Assembly (NCBI GenBank): GCA_902593445.1
Contig: CACJIJ010000014.1
Location: 1-38,200 of the forward strand
Source: an uncultured Pelagibacteraceae bacterium
GTDB lineage: Bacteria; Pseudomonadota; Alphaproteobacteria; Pelagibacterales; Pelagibacteraceae
Length of the DNA: 38,200 nucleotides
Direction: 5' to 3'
Position 1 is the first letter of the stretch, and the number at the start of each line of letters is the position of its first letter. The translations under genes were made by a program, and so were the position numbers. Shown here piece by piece: positions 1-6,033 of this stretch. The notes under the pieces were generated by a model. That model was not told where the DNA came from and searched no databases. It saw only the letters and a program-made list of their open reading frames with translations.

Positions 1-281
1 CTGATGGAAAAAATAAAAATTTATATAATTTGATTGGTAAAAAATTCTTAAATAAAAAATCTTTTCCTTATGGGAATAAAATTAATTTTAACTCAATTAG
101 AAAAGGTGAAATTATTGGTGAACACGAAGTAAAATTCTCAAGTGGAAAAGAAATAATTTCATTAAACCATGAAGCTTTTGATAGAGCACTTTACTCTGAT
201 GGTGCTTTAACTGCTGCTAAATGGTTAATGAAAAAAAAACCAGGTTTATATTCCATGAGAGATTTGCTTAATTTTTCATAA
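1..281 (+). CDS. dapB: 4-hydroxy-tetrahydrodipicolinate reductase, 3' end
   Basis: Partial gene entering from the left edge; the first complete in-frame codon is at base 3 and the stop is at 279-281. The visible residues match the C-terminal end of DapB, with the family features GEHEV, SLNHEAFDR, DGALTAA and a closing GLYSMRDLL. By family, DapB reduces the DapA product with NAD(P)H in the diaminopimelate/lysine pathway, supplying lysine and peptidoglycan precursor in the cytoplasm. The N-terminal nucleotide-binding domain is outside the window. The last base of the stop is the first base of the next ATG (TAATG), so nth is probably translated by coupling from this gene. Confidence 0.93.
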   Translation, partial: DGKNKNLYNLIGKKFLNKKSFPYGNKINFNSIRKGEIIGEHEVKFSSGKEIISLNHEAFDRALYSDGALTAAKWLMKKKPGLYSMRDLLNFS

Positions 282-934
282 TGAATGAAAAACAAAAAGC
301 AAAAATTATAATTAAAACTTTAAATAAGATTTATCCTAAAGCACCTGTCCCTCTTAAAAGCAAAAATACTTTCACACTATTAATTTCTGTATTGCTTTCT
401 GCACAATGTACTGATGTTAATGTTAACAACGTAACAAAGAATATATATCCAAAATATTTTAAACCAGAACATTTTGTTAAATTAGGGAGAAAAAAAATTG
501 AAAAATTAATAAGAAAAATTGGTATTTTTAGAATTAAGGCCAAAAGTATTTACTTAATGTCAAAGAGATTGTTAGAAAATCACAAAGGTAAAGTGCCTAG
601 TACTTTTGAAGAACTTGAAAAACTACCTGGCGTAGGGCACAAAACAGCAAGTGTGGTGATGTCTCAGGGTTTTGGATATCCAGCTTTTGCTGTAGATACT
701 CATATCCACAGACTTGCACAACGATGGGGTTTAACAAATGGAAAAAATGTAATTCAAACCGAAAAAGATTTGAAAAGAATATTTCCTAAGAAAACATGGT
801 CTAAACTCCATTTACAAATAATTTTTTATGGAAGAGAATATTGTAAGGCAAGAGATTGTTTTGGATTAAGTTGCAAAATATGTACTACTTGCTACCCAAA
901 TAGAAAAAAACCTGTTATTACAAAAAAAGCTTAA
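281..934 (+). CDS. nth: Endonuclease III, DNA glycosylase/AP lyase
   Basis: 217 residues, normal for the family. The helix-hairpin-helix LPGVGHKTA (115-123) carries the catalytic lysine K121, and the VDTHIHR stretch supplies the catalytic aspartate D139. By family, the enzyme removes oxidised pyrimidines and cleaves the abasic site in base-excision repair. The C-terminus should hold a [4Fe-4S] cluster with E. coli spacing C-x6-C-x2-C-x5-C. Here the cysteines are at 188, 193, 198, 201 and 204. Positions 188, 198 and 204 fit the usual pattern, but the expected second ligand (195) is glycine, so 193 or 201 must replace it if a cluster forms. The ATG overlaps the dapB stop by one base. Confidence 0.93.
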   Translation: MNEKQKAKIIIKTLNKIYPKAPVPLKSKNTFTLLISVLLSAQCTDVNVNNVTKNIYPKYFKPEHFVKLGRKKIEKLIRKIGIFRIKAKSIYLMSKRLLENHKGKVPSTFEELEKLPGVGHKTASVVMSQGFGYPAFAVDTHIHRLAQRWGLTNGKNVIQTEKDLKRIFPKKTWSKLHLQIIFYGREYCKARDCFGLSCKICTTCYPNRKKPVITKKA

Positions 935-935
935 T

Positions 936-1865
936 ATGAATATTTTGGGAATTGGAAACGCGATTGTAGATGTCATTTGTAAGGTTGATGAAAATTTTAT
1001 TGATCAAAACAATCTTACAAAAAGTACAATGAAATTATTTTTTGATGAAAACGAATTTCAAAATTTATTAAAAAATCTTAAAATTGAAAGAACAGTTTCT
1101 GGAGGCTCTGTTGCAAACTCAATAGTTGGCATATCTCAGCTCGGTAGTAAAGCAGGATTTATAGGCAAAATTTCAGATGATAAATTTGGTATTAATTACG
1201 AAGAGGGATTAAAAAAGGAAAATGTGGAGTACTTTTATTCCAAAAAGAAAGAAAAATTACCAACGGGTACTTGTTTAATATTGGTAACCCCAGACTCAGA
1301 AAGAACAATGTGTACTTTTTTAGGAATTGCAGGAAAAATTAATGAAAACGATGTTAGTTTAGATTCAATTAAAAAAAGTGAGATAATTTTTTTGGAAGGT
1401 TACTTGTGGGATGAGGGAGAACCCAAGAAAGCATTTGATAAAGCCATAAATAATTCAAATAAAGTTGCCATGTCACTCTCTGATCTGTTTTGTGTAGATA
1501 GACATAAACCTCATTTTTTAAACTTAGTTAAAAACAAGCTAGACATAACTTTTGCTAATGAACAAGAAATTACATCTTTAATTGATGCAAAAAATTTTGG
1601 AGAAGTTGTCAACTTTTCAAAACAACTAAATAAATTGATGATTGTTACTAGAGGGGAGAAAGGTGCTATTGCAATTAATGGGGATGAAGTTATTGAAAGT
1701 GATATACAAAAAAATCTTAAAATTGTTGATCTTACAGGTGCAGGTGATCTCTTTGCTGCAGGCTTTTTACATGGATACATTAATAAATTATCTATAAAAA
1801 AATGTCTTGAAAAGGGTACTGAAATGTCATCAAGAGTAATACAGCAAATTGGAGCAAGACTTTAG
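936..1865 (+). CDS. PfkB-family carbohydrate/nucleoside kinase (adenosine/ribokinase-like)
   Basis: 309 residues with a ribokinase fold. It starts with an NILGIGNAIVDV strand-turn, has the substrate-loop signature SGGSVANS near residues 55-62, and carries the C-terminal PfkB signature DLTGAGDLFAAGF (265-277) with catalytic base D271 in the GAGD anion hole. By family it phosphorylates a sugar or nucleoside with ATP. The SGGSVAN form and general layout resemble the adenosine-kinase/fructokinase-like group common in alphaproteobacteria, but the substrate cannot be set from sequence. It begins one base after nth and is probably the last gene of a dapB-nth-kinase unit. It converges on the small ArfA-like gene with a 2 bp gap and no visible terminator between them. 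Confidence 0.88.
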   Translation: MNILGIGNAIVDVICKVDENFIDQNNLTKSTMKLFFDENEFQNLLKNLKIERTVSGGSVANSIVGISQLGSKAGFIGKISDDKFGINYEEGLKKENVEYFYSKKKEKLPTGTCLILVTPDSERTMCTFLGIAGKINENDVSLDSIKKSEIIFLEGYLWDEGEPKKAFDKAINNSNKVAMSLSDLFCVDRHKPHFLNLVKNKLDITFANEQEITSLIDAKNFGEVVNFSKQLNKLMIVTRGEKGAIAINGDEVIESDIQKNLKIVDLTGAGDLFAAGFLHGYINKLSIKKCLEKGTEMSSRVIQQIGARL

Positions 1866-1867
1866 GT

Positions 1868-1987
1868 TTAATTTTTCTTTCTTTTAAAACTTCCCTTTCC
1901 CTTTTTGGGCTTAACTATTTTTAGTTTGTACTTTTTGCTAAATAAATCTTTAGCAATCGGGTTTTTCTTATTTGATTTGATAACCAT
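1868..1987 (-). CDS. arfA: Small ArfA-like protein (putative alternative ribosome-rescue factor A)
   Basis: A 39-codon ORF running from ATG at 1987 to TAA at 1868. The translation ends with KPKKGKGSFKRKKN after NPIAKDLFSKKY. This resembles the core of E. coli ArfA as I recall it ([23 protein letters not shown]): a helix with an LF pair, then the invariant-looking KKGKGS[YF] basic tail. By family, ArfA binds stalled non-stop ribosomes and recruits RF2 to release the peptide. This version is shorter than E. coli's (about 72 residues) and ends right after the basic tail, so the hydrophobic C-terminal extension is absent. It overlaps the 3' end of the winged-helix gene by 20 bp in another frame. 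Assigned by motif only. Confidence 0.7.
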   Translation of the reverse strand: MVIKSNKKNPIAKDLFSKKYKLKIVKPKKGKGSFKRKKN

Positions 1988-2570
1988 TTCTTTGACTAAT
2001 TATAAATTCATTATCATTAAATGTTTTTAAAATTTTTTTTCTTAATCTATAAATGTGAGTTTCTACGGTATGAGTTTCAATATCCGATTGATAACTCCAC
2101 ACTTTTTCTTGTAATTCATCAATGCTGACTGGTTTACTCGACTTGGATAAATAAGTAATTGTATTAATTTCTTTTTCAGTCAACTTAAGCTTGGTATTAT
2201 TTATTAGCAATTCTCTAGAATTTAAATCAATAGTATAATTATTTACTTTCACTTCAGACTGGCTGTTAAATTGTATTTTTAAAAACTCAATATTTATTCT
2301 TTCAACTAATTTAAAAATTTTAATTGGTTTATTATCGAGAACAAATTGATTTCTAATATTAGAATATTTGTTATTCGATATAATTAAATAATTATCCAAA
2401 TCTTTTACTTTTTCATTTAAGGAATTTTGACTATCTGCAAAGCTAATTTTAAAATTTAAATCTAAACCAAGTTCTTCGAGAATGTGATATAGTTCGATTA
2501 ACTTATATATTATTAAATTCTGAGTACTCACAAAAAACAGAATATGACAATTTTTGTAAAAAATAAACAT
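1968..2570 (-). CDS. Orphan OmpR/PhoB-type winged-helix regulator with degenerate receiver domain
   Basis: 200 residues. The C-terminal half (about 107-200) is an OmpR/PhoB DNA-binding domain: LTEKE at 130-134, recognition helix HTVETHIYRLRKKI at 167-180 and wing hairpin ISQRNGYQI. The N-terminal half resembles a receiver domain in strand pattern, but the acidic pocket after strand 1 reads VST (14-16) and the strand-3 phosphoacceptor position reads IISNN (64-67) with no aspartate. Phosphorylation-independent action is therefore inferred. No histidine kinase gene is nearby. ATG at 2570 is preferred over GTG at 2531 because strand 1 (HILFFV) lies between them. That start overlaps the divergent L,D-transpeptidase gene by 27 bp. 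Target genes are unknown. Confidence 0.8.
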   Translation of the reverse strand: MFIFYKNCHILFFVSTQNLIIYKLIELYHILEELGLDLNFKISFADSQNSLNEKVKDLDNYLIISNNKYSNIRNQFVLDNKPIKIFKLVERINIEFLKIQFNSQSEVKVNNYTIDLNSRELLINNTKLKLTEKEINTITYLSKSSKPVSIDELQEKVWSYQSDIETHTVETHIYRLRKKILKTFNDNEFIISQRNGYQIK

Positions 2571-3038
2571 ACTCTTCAGTTAGATGAATTTAAATTTAGG
2601 TGCTGTATTGGTAAAAAAGGTTCAACTAAGAACAAAAAGGAAGGAGATAAAAAAACACCAAAAGGTATATTTGAAATTGAAAATCTTTATTATAGAAAAG
2701 ATCGTAAAAATAAACCATCAACTGTGTTAAAATGTATTGAAATTAATAAAAGTATGGGTTGGTGTGATGATATTCGTTATCCTAAAAAATATAACAAACT
2801 AATTAAAATTGAAAAAAAAATTAAACACGAAAAATTAAAAAGAAAAGATTATAAATATGATTTTTTAATTCCAATTAAGTATAACTTTAAAAAACCTACT
2901 ACTGGTCTAGGTAGTTGTATTTTTATTCACCTAACCAAAGATTACAAACCTACAGCTGGATGTATTGCTTTAAAAGAAAAAGATTTTTTAATTTTAATTA
3001 AATTAATTAAAAAAAATTCCAAAATAAAAATTTTTTAA
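2544..3038 (+). CDS. L,D-transpeptidase (YkuD) domain protein
   Basis: 164 residues, a stand-alone YkuD domain. The N-terminal part has KEGDKKTPKGIFEIEN (32-47), the usual GD.kTP.G.f segment. The active site is H129 in FIHLTK and nucleophile C140 in PTAGCIAL. By family, such enzymes cross-link or edit peptidoglycan stem peptides, and some attach other molecules. No signal peptide or transmembrane segment is visible, so either export is by another route or the role is cytoplasmic; small alphaproteobacterial members of this type commonly lack a signal. Divergent from, and overlapping at the 5' ends with, the winged-helix regulator, which suggests shared control. It converges on the yggS-like gene with a 4 bp overlap. 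Confidence 0.85.
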   Translation: MTIFVKNKHTLQLDEFKFRCCIGKKGSTKNKKEGDKKTPKGIFEIENLYYRKDRKNKPSTVLKCIEINKSMGWCDDIRYPKKYNKLIKIEKKIKHEKLKRKDYKYDFLIPIKYNFKKPTTGLGSCIFIHLTKDYKPTAGCIALKEKDFLILIKLIKKNSKIKIF

Positions 3039-3694
3039 GATCTCTGACCAAAAATACTGGATCCAATTCTAACATATGTTGATAAATGTTTCGCAGCAGT
3101 CAAATAATCTGAAGACATCCCCATACTTAATTCATTAAGGCCTAGATCATTGCTTAGTTTGTTCATTTGCAAAAAATAATTCTCAGGATCAATATTTATA
3201 GGAGGAATGCACATCAAACCAATTACATTTAAACCAATTTCTTTACTAAAAGAAACTAATTGGCCCACCTCATTTTTGTTAATTCCTGATTTTTGATTTT
3301 CATCCCCAATATTGACTTGCAAGAAAATTTTAATTTTTTTATTAAATTTACTCTGTTCATCAGCAATTTTTTTTGCAAGTTTTTGACTATCAACAGAGTG
3401 AATATAATCGAATATTTGTACTGCAAATTTTACTTTATTAGTTTGTAATTTTCCAACCATATGTAATTTTATTTTCGGATTTTTTTTTTTTGTCTCCGCC
3501 CATTTTTCTAATGCTTCCTGGACTTTATTTTCACCATAATCAATATGGCCATACTCAATAAGGGGTAATATTTTATCAATTTTGAAAGTCTTAGATACTG
3601 CAACAATTTTAGGATTATTATTAATATTTAATTTATTAAGATGAATTTTAATATTATTCTCAATGTCTAATAAATTTTTTACTGTATTATGCAT
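3035..3694 (-). CDS. YggS-family pyridoxal phosphate homeostasis protein
   Basis: 219 residues from ATG at 3694. PLP-binding lysine is in KIVAVSKTF, followed by YGENKVQEA, HMVGKLQTNK, IHSVDS and the C-terminal SMGMSSDYLTA...VRIGSSIFG, all hallmarks of the YggS/PROSC fold-type III barrel. By family it binds PLP and buffers its cellular level, with no catalytic reaction established. A longer in-frame start at 3760 exists, but its extra 22 residues (hydrophobic, no family match) overlap the divergent gene. MHNTVKNLL fits the usual family N-terminus. Its start codon directly abuts that of the divergent TenI-like gene. Confidence 0.92.
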   Translation of the reverse strand: MHNTVKNLLDIENNIKIHLNKLNINNNPKIVAVSKTFKIDKILPLIEYGHIDYGENKVQEALEKWAETKKKNPKIKLHMVGKLQTNKVKFAVQIFDYIHSVDSQKLAKKIADEQSKFNKKIKIFLQVNIGDENQKSGINKNEVGQLVSFSKEIGLNVIGLMCIPPINIDPENYFLQMNKLSNDLGLNELSMGMSSDYLTAAKHLSTYVRIGSSIFGQRS

Positions 3695-4213
3695 ATGATA
3701 AATAAATATTACTTTATTAGTAAATTTGATACAAATAATATCGATAAACAAGATAAACAAACCACTGTTATTTATAGAAATTATAATTCAAAAATAATGG
3801 ATGAAAATCTCATCCTGAAAATAAAAAAATATTGTAAAATGAGAAATGTGAAATTTTATCTATCTAACAATATCAAGCTTGCAATAAAATTAGATTTAGA
3901 TGGCGTATATATTCCATCCTTTAATAAATCTACAAAACACTTAGCTTTTTCATTAAAAAAAAAATTTAACATAATTGGATCAGCACACAATATTAAAGAA
4001 ATAAAAATAAAAGAAATGCAAAATGTTAGTAGCATTTTCATATCATCTTTATTCAAAAAAAATAAAAACTATTTGGGAATTAATAAATTTAAATTAGTTT
4101 CTAATTTAACGAAAAAAAAAGTAATTGCTTTAGGTGGTGTTTCTAAAAAAAATATAAACAAACTTAAACTTTTAAAAAATAAAGAATTCGCAGGAATTTC
4201 TTATTTTAAATAA
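3695..4213 (+). CDS. Short ThiE/TenI-family protein (thiamine phosphate synthase-like)
   Basis: About 172 residues; ThiE is usually near 210. The order of segments fits the TMP synthase/TenI barrel: YRNYN for the substrate Arg loop, LSNNIKLAIKLDLDGVYIP for the IND...GvHl region, IIGSAHN for the conserved S-x-H strand, and VIALGGVS for the phosphate-binding GG loop. Several catalytic residues expected in true ThiE look changed: the IND aspartate is N, GvH is GVY, and the T-x-T-K segment is not evident. It may be a TenI-like or otherwise altered enzyme. ATG at 3689 is an alternative start; ATG at 3695 abuts the yggS start. A terminator follows the stop. Confidence 0.7.
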   Translation: MINKYYFISKFDTNNIDKQDKQTTVIYRNYNSKIMDENLILKIKKYCKMRNVKFYLSNNIKLAIKLDLDGVYIPSFNKSTKHLAFSLKKKFNIIGSAHNIKEIKIKEMQNVSSIFISSLFKKNKNYLGINKFKLVSNLTKKKVIALGGVSKKNINKLKLLKNKEFAGISYFK

Positions 4214-4244
4214 AAAAAAAGGCCCCTAAAAAGGGGCCCTTTTA
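4212..4244. terminator. Bidirectional intrinsic terminator between TenI-like gene and porin gene
   Basis: GGCCCC (4221-4226) pairs with GGGGCC (4233-4238), extended by a T-A pair around an AAAA loop. Minus-strand transcripts from the porin gene meet nine U after the stem (4220-4212), a strong terminator. Plus-strand transcripts from the TenI-like gene get a short U run (4240-4243). It is the clearest GC-rich hairpin in a window where most convergent gene pairs have none. Confidence 0.88.
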
Positions 4245-4263
4245 AAATTTAATCTAAACTAAA

Positions 4264-5244
4264 TTAGAATGCAAATGATACACCGATTTTGTAACCATCG
4301 ATGTCATCTCTAGATGCAGTTGAACCACCTACGTTATCCATAGAGATCATAGCTGCTGAAATAGTCATACCACCTTGTGTGTATGAAGCTGATAAGTTTT
4401 TAGACTCTTCATCTTGTGTCTTATCACCCATTTCTCTTTCAGATGCATGGTAACCGATTGTTAAGTCATCAGATACTTGGTAAGTAATACCATGTGCTGA
4501 GAACTCATCATCAGATGTAGTAGCACCATCTTGCTCTTGGTCAGACTGTTGTACACCAACAGTAATTGAACCATAAGCATATTTAGCGTACATAGTTTCA
4601 GTTTCTAACTTATTAGTAGTTTTTCTACCGTTATCATCTGTAGCGTAACCAACAGTTAAACCTTCAACACCAGTATACTCAAGTGCGAAAGAAATTGAAC
4701 CGTCAGGTCTAGTTCCACCTTTAGCAGATGGTACGTATGAAGCTTTTAAGCTTAAACCATCAACCATTTCTGGTGCTGTATAGAAGAAACTATTGTTAGT
4801 AACGAAACCACCAATTGAACCTTCTTTTAAAGCTTGTCCAGCAGTTCTTGCTGTAGTAGCTGAAGTAGTACCTTGAGCTAATACATCCCATGCTGACTCG
4901 TAAGCAGTTGGCATTACATCGTCAACAGCAGACATAGCTGTGCTTCCACTTTGTTGGAAAGTTAAAGTACCCATGTCAGGCATTTCGATAACTAAACTTC
5001 TGTCATCTAATGCACCACCATCGATCTCTTGTTTTGATGTGATAACAAAACCATTGTCTAACTCTGCAGTACCAGAAAAGTTCATAGAGTCTCCAGAAGA
5101 GAAACCATTACCTTGTGTGTGGTTAGATTGGTTTGTTAAAGTTATATCTGCACCACCAGAAACACTTAAAGCACCAGCAAATGCTGATGTAGCAATAAGT
5201 GAACCTGCTAAAGCAGTTAAACCTACTTTTTTAAAATTGTTCAT
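4264..5244 (-). CDS. Outer-membrane porin (Gram-negative porin_4-like beta-barrel)
   Basis: 326 residues. It has a clear Sec signal peptide (lysines at 5-6, hydrophobic 7-22, AFA cleavage near residue 23), then alternating beta strands rich in G, S, T and acidic residues, no cysteine, and a terminal phenylalanine (GVSFAF) as recognised by the BAM complex. By family it forms a trimeric channel for small solutes; specificity is unknown. It stands out from its neighbours: several 60-base lines I counted are 37-43% GC, the codon choice is regular, and a full AAGGAG Shine-Dalgarno (5253-5258) lies 8 bases before ATG. Together with the strong terminator this suggests a highly expressed single-gene transcript. 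Confidence 0.87.
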   Translation of the reverse strand: MNNFKKVGLTALAGSLIATSAFAGALSVSGGADITLTNQSNHTQGNGFSSGDSMNFSGTAELDNGFVITSKQEIDGGALDDRSLVIEMPDMGTLTFQQSGSTAMSAVDDVMPTAYESAWDVLAQGTTSATTARTAGQALKEGSIGGFVTNNSFFYTAPEMVDGLSLKASYVPSAKGGTRPDGSISFALEYTGVEGLTVGYATDDNGRKTTNKLETETMYAKYAYGSITVGVQQSDQEQDGATTSDDEFSAHGITYQVSDDLTIGYHASEREMGDKTQDEESKNLSASYTQGGMTISAAMISMDNVGGSTASRDDIDGYKIGVSFAF

Positions 5245-5463
5245 ATTAATTACTCCTTATTTTTATTGTTATTATTAATAATAAACGCCAACTTAATATC
5301 ATTTTGACCCAGTATTTATTATTATATAAACCAATATCACACATAAAATTGTAATTTGTTGTATTTATGCAACACCCAAAAACCCTATTTTTATTATGTA
5401 ATTGGGGATTTTTTTATATAGTTGTATATAGTTTTTTTAATTCTTTAAAAAAATTATGTTTTT
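5245..5463. promoter_or_regulatory. Divergent regulatory region between porin and DUF3576 lipoprotein genes
   Basis: 219 bp, AT-rich. It holds the porin Shine-Dalgarno (AAGGAG, minus strand, 5253-5258) and a minus-strand TATAAT at 5321-5326 that could be a porin -10 box, without a convincing -35. The inverted repeat TGTTG-N8-CAACA at 5357-5374 could be an operator. No small ORF with family resemblance was seen. The -10 and operator calls are tentative. Confidence 0.4.
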
Positions 5464-6024
5464 ATGAATAATTTAACAAAATTCTTTTTACCACTAGCAC
5501 TAATTTTATTTCTAAACGCATGTAATGGGAAACTTCCTGGAGCAGATGCGAGGAAAGTTCCTTATGATCCTAGGGAAAGGGTTAAAAAAAATTTGGAGGA
5601 AGGAAAAGGTTTTAGGCTTGATGATACTTTTAAAGGTAAAGGATCTGGAAATTTTGAATTTGCAACCTCAAATGAACTTTGGAGAGCCTCATTAGACACG
5701 ATAGATTTTATGCCTATAGCTACTGCCAATTACAGCGGGGGTATACTAATCACAGACTGGTATTCTGATAATCAAAATTTAAATGAATTCATTAAAATTA
5801 GTATAAGATTTTTAACCAATGAAGTTAGATCTGATGCAATTGATGTAAAAATTTTTTATAAAAAATGTGAGAATATTATTGAGTGTAAAATAACACAACA
5901 AACTGGAAATTTAAGAGCTGAACTTACAAAAGAAATTTTGAAAAAAGCTGCAGTCTACAAAAAACAATCTGAGGATAAATCATTTAGACCATACAACATG
6001 CCAGAAATTGATAATAGAAATTAA
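5464..6024 (+). CDS. DUF3576-family lipoprotein
   Basis: 186 residues. Lipoprotein signal with lipobox LNAC and lipidated C20. The mature part includes the stretch ELWRASLDTIDFMP, then a YSGGILITDWY strand and IDVKIFYKKC, which I recognise as the alphaproteobacterial DUF3576 family, a domain of unknown function. Placement in the outer membrane or periplasm is inferred from the lipobox. It lies 9 bp upstream of leuS, and a DUF3576-leuS-lptE-holA order is conserved in many alphaproteobacteria, so it may belong to outer-membrane assembly along with lptE. Two cysteines near the C-terminal part (KKC and IIEC) could form a disulfide. Confidence 0.85.
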   Translation: MNNLTKFFLPLALILFLNACNGKLPGADARKVPYDPRERVKKNLEEGKGFRLDDTFKGKGSGNFEFATSNELWRASLDTIDFMPIATANYSGGILITDWYSDNQNLNEFIKISIRFLTNEVRSDAIDVKIFYKKCENIIECKITQQTGNLRAELTKEILKKAAVYKKQSEDKSFRPYNMPEIDNRN

Positions 6025-6033
6025 CATTTTGTT

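Noticed and set aside
2529-2531. GTG start for the winged-helix regulator, avoiding overlap with the transpeptidase gene
   Set aside because: It would delete the first strand of the receiver-like domain (HILFFV); ATG at 2570 keeps it.
4940-5278. 112-codon plus-strand ORF antisense to the porin
   Set aside because: It is the reverse image of a well-supported porin with signal peptide and terminal Phe; no family features in the antisense frame.
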